Assembly: GCF_001887775.1 (NCBI RefSeq)
Contig: NZ_CP015519.1
Span: 1,922,001 to 1,986,000, forward strand
DNA length: 64,000 nt
DNA from: Syntrophotalea acetylenivorans
GTDB lineage: Bacteria; Desulfobacterota; Desulfuromonadia; Desulfuromonadales; Syntrophotaleaceae
Direction: 5' to 3'
This document shows positions 35,982-45,176 of this stretch, one piece after another. The notes under the pieces were generated by a model. It searched no databases. It was given only the letters and a program-made list of their open reading frames with translations, and had not been told where the DNA came from. Every line of letters starts with the position of its first letter. Position 1 is the stretch's first letter. Both the position numbers and the translations under genes were made by a program.

Positions 35982-36911
35982 TCAATCCGCCGCACCCTTC
36001 ACTGGAGCGGTCGGGTCCCCGATCACCTTGCGCAGTACCAGCACCTGCAAAAAAAACGGCACGCTGTAAGTCGCAGCAAAAGTCGCTTCGGCAGGGCCGA
36101 AAAACTGGGCGCTGAAGGCTAGGATCAGGATGTAATTGGGGAACAAAGTACAAACCAGAGCCGTGGCGCGAAATTCCGGCTTGGTACCACGGAATAGCAG
36201 CGGCCCGGCGAGCAAAACCACCGTTACCAGCAGGGTTCCTGCCGCCATTGCCTCCAGTGCCAGGGCGGCATTGTGCAGAAAGTAATGGGAGTAGCGGGAG
36301 AAAACCCCGAGGTTGGTCAAGGCCACCGCCAGCAAGGACAACGGGTAGCTGCGCTGCAGCAACCAGTCGGCGGGGCGCGGCAACCAGCGAATGCAGGCCC
36401 GGCCGGCCAGCGCCGGAACAAAAACCATCAACGCCAGCATTTGAATCATGGCCCCGACCCCCACCTGCAGGTACTGCCCGACCAATCCGGACACCAGGGG
36501 TGGCAAGGTAAATGGCATCAACAGGGAGGAGAGGATCACCACCGCCGCCGTCAGGCCCACATCGGCTTGAAACAGGCGCGCAAAGAAGGGCGCCAGCACC
36601 GCCGTAGAAGCTCCGGCCACCAGCAAGGCTGCCAACCGGTAGTCCGGCCAGCAATAGTGATAGAGGGCGAAAGCCGCCACCGGCAACAGCAGACACTTGA
36701 CCGTCAACAGACGTAGAGTGTCGAGAGGGGCGTTCCTGGCACAACGGAATACCTGACCTAAGTCAACCGCCAAAAAGGACAGAAACAGCAGAAACATCAC
36801 ACAAGCCATGGGCACCGTCTTGAACGGCGCCGCCAGTTCCGGCAGTAGAATGCCAAGTAACATGGTGGCGTAAGTAATAACTAGCAATAGAGCGTCTTGC
36901 TTACGAAACAT
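35982..36911 (-). CDS. Bile acid:sodium symporter (SBF)-like membrane protein
   Basis: 309 aa with about nine to ten hydrophobic segments spread over the whole length (TYATMLLGILLPELAAPF, ACVMFLLFLSFLAVDLG, LRLLTVKCLLLPVAAFALYHY, LVAGASTAVLAPFFARLFQAD, and so on). The organisation and the VAGASTAVLAPFFARLFQADV / VVILSSLLMPFTLPPL blocks fit the SBF/arsenite-permease-like (BASS) superfamily, with two inverted halves. Substrate unknown; there are no arsenic or bile genes nearby. Terminates head-to-head with the kinase gene. Confidence 0.78.
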   Translation of the reverse strand: MFRKQDALLLVITYATMLLGILLPELAAPFKTVPMACVMFLLFLSFLAVDLGQVFRCARNAPLDTLRLLTVKCLLLPVAAFALYHYCWPDYRLAALLVAGASTAVLAPFFARLFQADVGLTAAVVILSSLLMPFTLPPLVSGLVGQYLQVGVGAMIQMLALMVFVPALAGRACIRWLPRPADWLLQRSYPLSLLAVALTNLGVFSRYSHYFLHNAALALEAMAAGTLLVTVVLLAGPLLFRGTKPEFRATALVCTLFPNYILILAFSAQFFGPAEATFAATYSVPFFLQVLVLRKVIGDPTAPVKGAAD

Positions 36912-37287
36912 AGTCCTCTCGATTGAAGAGTTCAGGTTATTTCAAAACAGCCGGCAAGGAATGACTCGGTACTATGCAGTCAACTCTCAGCAAAGGCAAG
37001 AACTAACTAGCACCGCAAAAGTAGCATTTCGCCTTGCTCAACACCTGGCTGGCTTGGTACTTTTCCTAGAAAGGCCGTCCCTAAACTTCTACTCGAAGGT
37101 CCTCGCAATTCTGTTCCAACCGATCCCCAAGCCAACCTGTCAACGAATGGCTGGTTCAATAAGAGCTTTGCCATCTGATATCGCCGCAAACCCTTGACAT
37201 TTACCATCTGAATGATCAAGCTGTTGACAGCTAAATGACTGACAAACAATTACCTAGCAACCAGATATCAGTTCACACGAGGGACAT
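36912..37287. other. Gene-free region upstream of the DUF1847 gene
   Basis: About 375 bp. TTGACA hexamers occur at 37194 and 37213 but without convincing -10 boxes at proper spacing. Open frames exist on both strands (e.g. 36961-37197) without RBS or recognisable product; I do not call them. Confidence 0.4.
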
Positions 37288-37785
37288 GTGAATCACAGCG
37301 CTCTAGCCACAACCGACCAGGAAGCAACGGAACAGGATTGCCTGGCTCTATACGACGAACAGGACCGGCAATTAATGAAGCTGGCGTCGGCCGCAAAAAA
37401 CCGGAGCATTGACCGGGCAGAAGAGATTCTACGTTTTGCAGAAACAGCGGGATGGAAGCGAATCGGCATAGCCCATTGCGTTGCCGTGGCAAAAGAAGCG
37501 GCCCTTCTCGAGCAACGCCTTGGACAGACCCTTGACATAACACGGGTCGACTGCAAGGTTTGCCGCATCCCGGCCGATGCCCTGGTACCAGGTGATCGCG
37601 GCACCTCCTGCAATCCGATTGGCCAGGCCATTCTGCTGGCTGAAAAGGGTACCGAACTCAACATTGCCATGGGCCTGTGCCTTGGACATGACCTGCTGTT
37701 CTCCAAGCACTCCAAGGCGCCGGCAACTACCTTGGTGGTAAAAGACCGGGTTCATAGACACAATCCCATCGCCGCACTAAAGTAA
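37288..37785 (+). CDS. DUF1847 metal-binding-type protein
   Basis: 165 aa from GTG 37288 (RBS GAGGG). The core matches DUF1847: GWKRIGIAHCVAVAKEAALLEQRL, VDCKVCRIPAD, TSCNPIGQAILLAEKGTELNIAMGLCLGHDLLF, TTLVVKDRVHRHNPIAALK. Conserved Cys (HC, CKVC, SC, LCLGHD) suggest metal or cluster binding; function is not established. Compared with longer family members the N-terminus lacks the usual Cys-rich lead-in and starts with a polar segment (TDQEATEQDCLALYDEQ). Confidence 0.82.
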   Translation: MNHSALATTDQEATEQDCLALYDEQDRQLMKLASAAKNRSIDRAEEILRFAETAGWKRIGIAHCVAVAKEAALLEQRLGQTLDITRVDCKVCRIPADALVPGDRGTSCNPIGQAILLAEKGTELNIAMGLCLGHDLLFSKHSKAPATTLVVKDRVHRHNPIAALK

Positions 37786-37824
37786 AGAGTAAGTGTTTTT
37801 ATCCAATTTTTTTCAGGAGGAAAA

Positions 37825-38211
37825 ATGAAGACCTGGCAAATCTTTGCCGCTGTTTTGCTATCAGCTACCCTGTCTGTGGGTAATGCTCAAGCCGACACCC
37901 GCGGCGTTAAACGCTTCGCTTGCATCGAAATGCGCTGGCTGGTACCCGATGGAAGCGAAACCGTCAGCATAGAATTTGTCCAAAGAGGAGAATCCTTTGC
38001 CCGGCTGACTATCAGCCCGCAAGAACGCTTTCGGCAGTTTAATTTCTCTACCGATGCAATCCTCGCCGAAGGACGGATGCGCTTGCACCTAGACAAGGAA
38101 CAAAATAAGGGGATTCTCAATCTCGACAGCCTCAGCTATCGTTGTTACGGACCTGCGGAACAAGCCTTTTCCGGTCCTCTAATGGAATTCGATCTGCCGG
38201 TAAAGCCCTAA
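37825..38211 (+). CDS. Secreted hypothetical protein
   Basis: 128 aa, strong RBS (AGGAGG, ATG 37825), signal peptide MKTWQIFAAVLLSATLSVGN ending AQA|D. The mature part has two cysteines (FACIEMRW and YRCYGPAE) that could form a disulfide and a beta-rich pattern. Family not recognised. Forty bases after the DUF1847 gene and followed by a terminator, so probably co-transcribed with it. Confidence 0.75.
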   Translation: MKTWQIFAAVLLSATLSVGNAQADTRGVKRFACIEMRWLVPDGSETVSIEFVQRGESFARLTISPQERFRQFNFSTDAILAEGRMRLHLDKEQNKGILNLDSLSYRCYGPAEQAFSGPLMEFDLPVKP

Positions 38212-38236
38212 AGTATAATGCTCTATCTTTGTCATT

Positions 38237-38277
38237 AAAAAGGCCGGTCCAACCTGGTGGTTGAACCGGCCTTTTTC
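38237..38277. terminator. Bidirectional terminator
   Basis: AAAAAGGCCGGT...ACCGGCCTTTTT stem with a further CAACC/GGTTG pairing inside; T-runs on both strands. Shared by the secreted-protein gene and the convergent AsmA-like gene. Confidence 0.88.
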
Positions 38278-38292
38278 TTAAGACAGCTCGCC

Positions 38293-39081
38293 TTATTTAT
38301 TAAATAGCCCCTTGAGTTTTTCCTTGGCGGCCTCAACTTCTCCAGCGGCTTTTTCTCCCACCTGCTCTACAGCTTTTTGACCAATTTGCTCGGCCCCGCC
38401 CTGCAGATCCTGCAGACCCTTGCTAAGCACACCGCTCACATCCGGAGAGGAAATCTTGCCGTAGAGGGCGGCAAAAATTTCACGGGCGGCCTCTGCCGGA
38501 GAAACACCGTCCTTTTTCTGACCGACATTAGTCAATTTAATCTCCGGTAATTTGGCACTGATTTCCTGGCCCGCGAGGCCTTTCACAGCCAGATGCACCT
38601 GGCCATCACGAATAACCAGTTCACGGATCAAAAGCTTTTTACTACTCTCGCCGCTGTCGGCAGAAGCCTTAGAGCTTCCTCCCCCTGCCTCCTTGGCAAT
38701 ATTTCTTTGCAACGCCTTGAAATTATCGCTTCCGGCACCCTTTTCGTAATAGATATCCGGCCCGACGACTTCAATACGTTCAATAATGATCGTTTCGCCG
38801 GTCAAGGACTTCTCATCGACATCGACATAAATCGACTTGACGGCCACGGCATGAGGAGAATTGAACCCCTTCGGGTTACCGAGCAGAAATTTCTGCAAGG
38901 TAACCTGACCGGACAAGAGGCTCACATCGACATCCCCCAGGCGCAATTCGGTGCCGGTAATCTTCGGACCCTGGGTGTTGACAGCCTTTTTGATGAGCGG
39001 TCCAAGATTGGACAGACCAAAAATCACCACCACTGCGGCAAGAACAACGACCGCAGCAATAAAAAACCACAGCTTTTTCAT
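38293..39081 (-). CDS. AsmA-like membrane-anchored periplasmic protein
   Basis: 262 aa from ATG 39081 (AAGGAG upstream). One N-terminal membrane helix (KLWFFIAAVVVLAAVVVIFGL) then a beta-rich domain typical of short AsmA/DUF748-type proteins: TELRLGDVDVSLLSGQVTLQ, LGNPKGFNSPHAVAVKSIYVDVD, IIIERIEVVGPDIYYEKGAG, LLIRELVIRDGQVHL. A low-complexity Gly/Ser linker is at ~150-165 and an Ala/Glu/Lys-rich amphipathic helix forms the C-terminus (EKAAGEVEAAKEKLKGLFNK). Role probably in envelope/lipid homeostasis, by family only. Confidence 0.8.
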   Translation of the reverse strand: MKKLWFFIAAVVVLAAVVVIFGLSNLGPLIKKAVNTQGPKITGTELRLGDVDVSLLSGQVTLQKFLLGNPKGFNSPHAVAVKSIYVDVDEKSLTGETIIIERIEVVGPDIYYEKGAGSDNFKALQRNIAKEAGGGSSKASADSGESSKKLLIRELVIRDGQVHLAVKGLAGQEISAKLPEIKLTNVGQKKDGVSPAEAAREIFAALYGKISSPDVSGVLSKGLQDLQGGAEQIGQKAVEQVGEKAAGEVEAAKEKLKGLFNK

Positions 39082-39468
39082 AATGACGAATCTCCTTGTT
39101 GATACCGATTGGTGGGCCCTGTTGCGTAACCCACGGGCGAGCATTACGGACTTGCTCTTTTAACAAAACTTGTTTAGCAAGAAAGCACCAAACCTGAAGC
39201 CATGGCGCTTGGACAAAACAACCCAGGCAGCCGCCCTGCCAGGTGACGATCTATTCATCTATACCTTATCCTCTTTGACAGCGTAAATCAATTGGCGGAT
39301 CATAATGTCTACTGCAGCCAGAAGCGCTATCGGCTCCATCAACAAAATCTTGTACTCAACCAAACACTACGGCTCGGCGATAAGCGTTGCCCAGTCTGTT
39401 ATCCGCCACCCTTTCGTGTCATAATAAACGGTCATTATTCTTTCAGTCTCTCATTACAGGATGTTGTC
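39082..39468. other. Divergent intergenic region between AsmA-like and HAD genes
   Basis: 387 bp, no gene called. TTGACA at ~39277 has a CATAAT 20 bp downstream (too long for a confident promoter). No terminator-like hairpin or tRNA seen. In-frame upstream extension of the HAD gene across 39292-39468 lacks an RBS and family similarity. Confidence 0.4.
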
Positions 39469-40218
39469 ATGGTCAAAGCTGTTTTCTGGGATAACGACGG
39501 AGTCTTGGTCGACACCGAACATCTCTACTTTGAGGCCAGTCGCGATGCCTTGCGACAAGTCGACATTGAGCTGAGCATAGAACAATTCGCCCACATAAGC
39601 CTCGGCCTTGGGAAAAGCTCCCTCTGCCTCGCCTCCGAGCAAGGCGTCAGCGACAGAACCCTGGAGACTTTGCGGCAGCACATAAACCAACGCTACGCCG
39701 AACTGTTGCAAAACGGCGCCGCCCCCATGGCCGGCGCTTCGGAAACCCTGCAAGCCCTTCACGGCAAGGTTGCCATGGCCATCGTAACCAGCTCCAGACG
39801 AGAGCATTTTGATCTCATCCATCAAAACAATGGTCTTTTGGGGTTTTTCGATTTTATTTTGACGCGAGAAGACTATCAATACAGCAAACCCAACCCCGAG
39901 CCCTATCTTAAGGCACTAAAGATCAGCGGCCTGCAAGCCGAGGAATGTCTGGTGATTGAAGATACTCGCCGCGGATTTGAAGCCGCCCGGCAAGCCGGCC
40001 TGCGTTGCGTGGTCTTGCCCAACCGATTGACCCCTAACAACGAATTCAACGGTGCTTTTCAAGTCATCCGCAAACTACAGGAAGTCCCCCCCTGGTTCTG
40101 GGAGAAATCTCTTCCGCGCCGCTTCCGCTGCCCCCTGGCTAAACTTCCGGTACAGTCGGAAAAAAGCCAAAGAGGTTTACATTTTTCCATGAAAGAACTA
40201 ATATTCTCCAATAGTTGA
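39469..40218 (+). CDS. HAD-superfamily hydrolase (beta-phosphoglucomutase-like)
   Basis: 249 aa, ATG 39469 (AGGAT upstream). Motif I FWDNDGVLVDTE (nucleophile Asp8, acid/base Asp10), motif II VTSSRR, motif III Lys in YSKPNPEPYL, motif IV VIEDTRRGFEAARQAGL. Cap domain C1 between motifs I and II. Phosphomonoesterase or phosphomutase of unknown substrate. The last ~45 residues (from PPWFWEKSLPRRF) look unlike the family; a C7 run at 40087 just before this point could hide a one-base error or frameshift, because the +1 reading gives EVPPLVLGE and stops soon. Confidence 0.88.
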   Translation: MVKAVFWDNDGVLVDTEHLYFEASRDALRQVDIELSIEQFAHISLGLGKSSLCLASEQGVSDRTLETLRQHINQRYAELLQNGAAPMAGASETLQALHGKVAMAIVTSSRREHFDLIHQNNGLLGFFDFILTREDYQYSKPNPEPYLKALKISGLQAEECLVIEDTRRGFEAARQAGLRCVVLPNRLTPNNEFNGAFQVIRKLQEVPPWFWEKSLPRRFRCPLAKLPVQSEKSQRGLHFSMKELIFSNS

Positions 40219-40265
40219 TATCCTGGCAACAAAGATTCTTCCCTCAGTAACAGGCGGTCATAATC

Positions 40266-42220
40266 GTGGACAACACCACTGCCAAAAACAACGACCTTGT
40301 CCCTTTCCACGCTCGGCACAACCTGTTAATGCTGGTTTTGCTATTCACTATCTTTCTGGCTTTCTGTTTTCTGCTGGTTCAGAACTTCCGTGTAAAAACA
40401 AAAACGGAACAACAGGTGCTGCAGAATCATTTTTCTGAGCGGGCCAAATCCATCGACGGTCTACTTGGGAATATCCGTAGCCAGGTGCGCACCCTGCAAC
40501 TCGGTGCGGAAGCCGATCTGGCCAACCGAGCCCGACACCAGGGCCAGCCAGTCCCATTGGCCTTTGGTGAGTTGAACGACAACTCTGAAGGCAACTATTT
40601 CCATCTGGACGACTTCCGTCCTCTGTTCAGCGAGGAAATGGTCGGCAACCTGACAGGCATGGGCAGTATCGAGAAGCGCAGTCCTGATTTTTATCGGGAA
40701 ATGCATATGGCTCTCGATCTTAATCACCGCTTTCATGCTATTCACGAAAACTTCACCGACCTTGCCTGGGTTTACTACCTCTCCAAGAACGATTTCATCA
40801 ATATTTACCCTTGGGTCTCGGCCGCTGATTTTCGTTATAGTTCCCGGCTGAAAGAGCACGATTTTTACCAGCTCGGTTTGCCGGAGCAGAACCCCACCCG
40901 ACAGACATTCTGGACCCAAGCTTATCTCGATGAATATGGGAAAGGGCTGATGACCACCTGCTCGGCTCCGGTCTATGATGGAAAGCGCTTTCTGGGCATC
41001 GTCGCCATCGACCTGACCACCGAGTACTTTTCCTCTTTGGTTAAAGACTTCGAGACCGACTCTGGCTCACTGCTGCTAACCAACAAGGAACAGCAGGTTC
41101 TGGCACATCCGAATCTCATCAATACCGCCAGCGCAAGCCCCCCCACCTTACAAGAAACCTTACCGGACCAATTACTAGAGGCAGGGACCGATCTTGAATC
41201 TCTTCCGGCCTGGCAACTCAACAAACTCGGTTCCTGGTCCGTATTGCGTGCCCCTTGGAAAACGCACCGTGGCAAATTGTTTTTTATCAGCAGCGGCCAT
41301 CCTTGCCCAAGGCCTTCGTCGCCCATCTGGGTGGCGGAGCGCTGACTGCCTTGCTGATGTTGCTTGGCATGATCAGCACCATGGCCTTTCTTAATCACTG
41401 GCATATTGTCTGGCCATCGGAACAGATGCTCCGTTTTATTAACGCCCTTGATCGGCGCAAAGCCCCGCTAATTGATTCCCGCATCCCCGTTGTATGGCGG
41501 CCCCACTTCGCCAATATCGAAAAGATCTTTCGCGACAACCAGGCCCTGGCCGAAGAGAACCGACAGCAAATCGAAATGCTTGATCAGCGAGTCAAGGAAC
41601 GAACTATCGAACTGGAGCGTCTGAACCTGGCTTTACGCGAAGAGATCGAAGAGCGTTCCAAAGCTGAAGGAGCTCTGCGACTGGTGAACCAGAAGATGCA
41701 GGAACTTTCTCTGGTCGATGGCTTAACCGGCATACCCAATCATCGAAAATTCGATGAATACCTGAATTTTTGTTGGAGCCAGATGTTGCGGGAGCAGTCG
41801 CCTATTTCGATCATCATGTGTGACATCACCTACTTAAAGCAGTTCAACGACACCTATGGTCATCAAGCCGGAGACCGTTGTCTGCAAGAAATTGCACAAG
41901 CCATTCAGGCATCGCTGCAACGGCCTACCGATATGGTCGCTCGCTACGGCGGCGAAGAGTTTTTCATTTTGCTGCCCGGTACCGACCACGCCGGCGCCAA
42001 ACGGGTGGCAACCAGCATTCAACAGACTCTCGCCAACCTGCAAATCCCCCATTCCGGCCCCTTGTCCGACTCCTGCGTGCGCTTCAGCCTGGGCATGGCA
42101 ACTTCGATACCGACCCATGGCGGCTCTCCCGAATCGTTGATGGAAGCTGCCGATCAATCCTTGTTTCGGGCCAAGGAAACCGGCCGCAACCGGGTTGTCG
42201 CTCTGCCCGTCAAACGCTGA
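40266..42220 (+). pseudogene. dCache-type sensor diguanylate cyclase, interrupted by a one-base frameshift
   Basis: Two overlapping frames together make one protein of about 650 aa. Part 1 (GTG 40266 to ~41250): membrane helix ~17-38, then a large periplasmic dCache-like sensor (FRYSSRLKEHDFYQLGLPEQ, GKRFLGIVAIDLTTEYFSSLV). Part 2 (from ~41255, one base earlier in phase): APWQIVFYQQ, second membrane helix (GGALTALLMLLGMISTMAFL), HAMP-like/coiled-coil linker, GGDEF domain with RYGGEEF, ending at 42220. A missing base in the CCCCTTGG run near 41250 would explain the break (RAPLENAPWQ restored). Everything else is intact, so a recent mutation, a sequencing error or a slippery site are all possible. 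Confidence 0.85.
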
Positions 42221-42246
42221 CCCCAGTTCCTTTTGGAGAGTTTTCG

Positions 42247-43821
42247 ATGAATGTCAGTACCGTCAACCAGATGCGGGCTATGGACCGCGCCGCCATTGAG
42301 CAATATGGCATTGCGGAAGAATTGTTGATGGAAAACGCCGGTCAGGCGGCCTGCACCGTTCTTCAGAGCATGGCCCCCATCGCCGGACGACGCGTATTGA
42401 TTTTTTGCGGTCTCGGCAACAATGGTGGCGACGGACTGGTATTGGCCCGCAAGCTTCACTCTCTGTCCGCCAAGGTTCAGGTCTATCTGCTGGGGGATCC
42501 AAACCGATTCACCGGCGCGGCGCGACTCAACCTTGACATCGTCCGCCGTCTGCCCCTGAATATGAGCCAGCTCAACGCCTGCGACACTCTGGCTGATGAA
42601 TTAACCGACTGCGATACGGTTGTCGACGCCCTTTTCGGCACCGGCCTGAGCCGCGAAATCAGCGGTTTGCAGGAACAGGTCATCGAGCTGATCAACAACA
42701 GCGGAAAACCGGTATTGAGCCTCGACATCCCTTCCGGTGTGGATGGAGACACAGGCCAGATATTGGGAACAGCTGTTCAGGCCACAGCCACCGTAACTTT
42801 CGGCCTGCCTAAAATCGGCAACCTGCTCTATCCCGGCTTTGCCCTTTGCGGCACCTTGCATGTCAGCCACATTTCCTTTCCTCTGGCCCTGACCGAGGAC
42901 AAACAACTGCAGGTAGCGATCAACCATCCGCCCCCCCTGCCACCCCGGGATGTTACCGGCCACAAAGGCAGCTTTGGCCAGGCCCTGTTCATCGCCGGTG
43001 CCGCCAGCTACTTGGGTGCGCCGCGCTTCGCCGCCCTGTCCTTTCTCAAGGCCGGGGGCGGCTACAGCCGACTGGCGACACCAGAGACTATCGTCCCCTA
43101 TTTGTCCATGCAGGCAGGCGAGGTGGTCTTTGTGCCTCAATTGACGACCCATTCCGGAAGTATCGCCCTGAGCAACCGCGCTGCCCTGCTTGAACTTGCC
43201 GCCAGCCAGGATTTCGCGGTGATCGGTCCCGGCCTCTCCCTGGACCCTCAAAGCCAACAATTGGTTTGCGAATTAGTAGCTACCCTCGATATTCCACTAT
43301 TGATCGACGCTGACGGCATAAGCGCCCTCTGCGCCAAACCGGAAATTCTGCAACAGAGAACCGCACCGACGGTACTCACCCCCCATCTCGGTGAAATGGC
43401 CCGGCTGACCGGTTACAGCATTACCGAAATCGAACAGGATAAAATCGGCATATTGCGACAGGCGGCAGCCAAACTGCAGGCGGTCATCGTCCTCAAAGGC
43501 CCTCATACCCTTATCGGAACCCCAGACGGCCAGATCTTCATCAACCTGTCCGGCAATAGCGGCATGGGCTCTGCCGGCACCGGTGACACCTTAACGGGGA
43601 CCATTGCCGCCGCGTTCTGTCTCGGCCTTCCCTTTGTTGACGCCGTTTGTAAAGGGGTATTGCTGCACGGCCTGGCTGGCGATCTGGCCGCCGAGGCTCT
43701 TGGTGAGGACGGCATGACCGCCGGGGATATTCTCGATTACCTTCCGACGGCTTTGCAGATGGAACGCAACGGTCTTCCGGCCTCCCTGGCCCTTCGATAT
43801 AGCGGCCCCCTGCCAGTCTGA
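42247..43821 (+). CDS. nnr: Bifunctional NAD(P)H-hydrate epimerase / ADP-dependent dehydratase
   Basis: Repairs damaged NADHX/NADPHX. 524 aa from ATG 42247 (GGAGA upstream); longer in-frame extensions overlap the GGDEF gene antisense to nothing meaningful. N-terminal YjeF_N epimerase (MRAMDRAAIEQYGI, GLGNNGGDGLVLARKL, SLDIPSGVDGDTG), C-terminal carbohydrate-kinase-like dehydratase (GHKGSFGQALFIAGAASYLGA, VLTPHLGEMARLTG, GNSGMGSAGTGDTLTGTIAA). Fusion order is the normal bacterial one. Confidence 0.95.
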   Translation: MNVSTVNQMRAMDRAAIEQYGIAEELLMENAGQAACTVLQSMAPIAGRRVLIFCGLGNNGGDGLVLARKLHSLSAKVQVYLLGDPNRFTGAARLNLDIVRRLPLNMSQLNACDTLADELTDCDTVVDALFGTGLSREISGLQEQVIELINNSGKPVLSLDIPSGVDGDTGQILGTAVQATATVTFGLPKIGNLLYPGFALCGTLHVSHISFPLALTEDKQLQVAINHPPPLPPRDVTGHKGSFGQALFIAGAASYLGAPRFAALSFLKAGGGYSRLATPETIVPYLSMQAGEVVFVPQLTTHSGSIALSNRAALLELAASQDFAVIGPGLSLDPQSQQLVCELVATLDIPLLIDADGISALCAKPEILQQRTAPTVLTPHLGEMARLTGYSITEIEQDKIGILRQAAAKLQAVIVLKGPHTLIGTPDGQIFINLSGNSGMGSAGTGDTLTGTIAAAFCLGLPFVDAVCKGVLLHGLAGDLAAEALGEDGMTAGDILDYLPTALQMERNGLPASLALRYSGPLPV

Positions 43822-43962
43822 ATCCAATCATTGTTCCGTTTTCCCATTACACTCCCTGCGTTTGGCGGCAATTACAGGGGCGGTAAAAGGCGTGAGGCGT
43901 AATCCAAAAATATTGCCCATGTACCTGAACCGAAGTGTTACCTATATATACGAACCGTACCT

Positions 43963-44033
43963 GGCAGCCATTTTTTGCCTACTTTTTGTTGGCTTGAACA
44001 AAAAGCAGGGCGACTGGCGGACCGCGACCCGCT
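43963..44033 (+). repeat. Dispersed AAAAAGTA-hairpin repeat, copy 1
   Basis: Seventy-one bp containing GGCAGCCATTTTTTGC, CTTTTTGTTGGCTTGAACAA and GGACCGCGACCCGC. The reverse complement of nearly the same sequence is at 63757-63827. The inner CTTTTTGTT...AACAAAAAG forms a hairpin. It lies in the 325-bp gap between nnr and cydB, where no gene is seen. Confidence 0.85.
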
Positions 44034-44085
44034 GGCCTTGCTCTATCGATGGCAACTAATCACAACCCGCTTCATTCCGAAAAAC

Positions 44086-44127
44086 AAAAAGGCCGATGGC
44101 AACACAACAGTCGCCACCGGCCCTTTT
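44086..44127 (-). terminator. Terminator of cydAB
   Basis: On the minus strand AAAAGGGCCGGTGGCG ... GCCATCGGCCTTTTTG: an 11-15-bp imperfect stem followed by T5. Also usable in the plus direction for nnr. Confidence 0.8.
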
Positions 44128-44146
44128 GAATCAACTTGCAACATGG

Positions 44147-45175
44147 TCAATAGGCATGATCATCCGCGGTCACCTCTTCGACAGTGACCGGCGCTCGGAA
44201 GATTCGATACGTCCAGATCTTATAAGCAATGACAATGGGCACGAAAACAAAAGCCACCACAGTCATGATTCCCAAGGTATAAGGACTCGACGACGAATTA
44301 AAGATGGTCAGACTCGACGCCGTATCAAGGCTGGAAGGAATCAGGTTGGGGAACAACCCAACCAGGGCGGTCGCTACCACCAGTAGAATAGTGGCACAGG
44401 AGGCGGCGAAAGCCTTAAGCAACTTGCCGCGGCCGAGCATGATACGCACCACGATCAATTCCAGGGCCGTCAACAGCGGCACCGCCCACAATGCTGGCTG
44501 AGCATAGTAATTGTCATACAGGAGGGTAGCCTTAGCAGTCGCGGCCAGGAAGACAACGGCGATCAGCAGCACCACCGGCCAAAGCATTTTGGCGGTGCGC
44601 CGGGCGCGCTCTTTGAGCTCCCCGGTCGTCTTGACCGACAGGTAGAGGGCACCGTGCTGCAGAAATAGCCCGACGAAGAGCAAACCGGTGAGCAGGCCGT
44701 AAGGATTGAGCAGGCCGATCAACGAGCCGTGATAGCCGGAGGCATCCATGGCCAGGCCGCCGAAGATATTGCCAAAGGCGACTCCAAACAGCAGGGCCGG
44801 CAAAAAGCTGCAGACTAAAATAGCAATGTCCCAGCCCTTCTTCCAACCGAGGCCGTCCATCTTGCCACGGAACTCAAAGGAGACACCGCGCACGATGAGC
44901 GAAAAGAGCAGAATCAGCAGGGCGCTGTAGAGATAGCTGAACATCAGGGCATAGGTAGTGGGAAAGGCGGCAAAAGTGGCGCCGCCGGCAGTAATCAGCC
45001 ACACCTCGTTGCCATCCCATACCGGCCCGAAGGTATTGATCACCACCCGCTTTTCCGCATCGTTACGGGCGACAAAGTTCATTAACATGCCGGCGCCGAG
45101 GACAAAACCATCGAGCATGAAATAGACCGCCCACAATACTCCCCAGAGCACGAACCAGGTAATTTGCAGCTCCAT
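44147..45175 (-). CDS. cydB: Cytochrome bd-type quinol oxidase subunit II
   Basis: 342 aa with nine or so hydrophobic segments; starts MELQITWFVLWGVLWAVYFM one base after the cydA stop. CydB hallmarks: LDGFVLGAGML, VWDGNEVWLITAGGATFAAFPTTYALMFS, the EVW and WDGN acidic/aromatic residues. Works with CydA to oxidise quinol and reduce O2 to water, in this lineage mainly for oxygen defence. Ends with a polar tail (VEEVTADDHAY). Confidence 0.95.
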   Translation of the reverse strand: MELQITWFVLWGVLWAVYFMLDGFVLGAGMLMNFVARNDAEKRVVINTFGPVWDGNEVWLITAGGATFAAFPTTYALMFSYLYSALLILLFSLIVRGVSFEFRGKMDGLGWKKGWDIAILVCSFLPALLFGVAFGNIFGGLAMDASGYHGSLIGLLNPYGLLTGLLFVGLFLQHGALYLSVKTTGELKERARRTAKMLWPVVLLIAVVFLAATAKATLLYDNYYAQPALWAVPLLTALELIVVRIMLGRGKLLKAFAASCATILLVVATALVGLFPNLIPSSLDTASSLTIFNSSSSPYTLGIMTVVAFVFVPIVIAYKIWTYRIFRAPVTVEEVTADDHAY

Positions 45176-45176
45176 G

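Noticed and set aside
36961-37197. 78-codon frame in the gap before the DUF1847 gene
   Set aside because: No RBS, no family resemblance, overlapping open frame of equal length on the other strand.
41250-41270. Programmed -1 frameshift in the dCache-GGDEF gene
   Set aside because: The heptamer at the junction is not a classical X XXY YYZ slippery site in the zero frame and no stable downstream hairpin is evident; mutation or sequencing error is simpler, so it is left only as a possibility.
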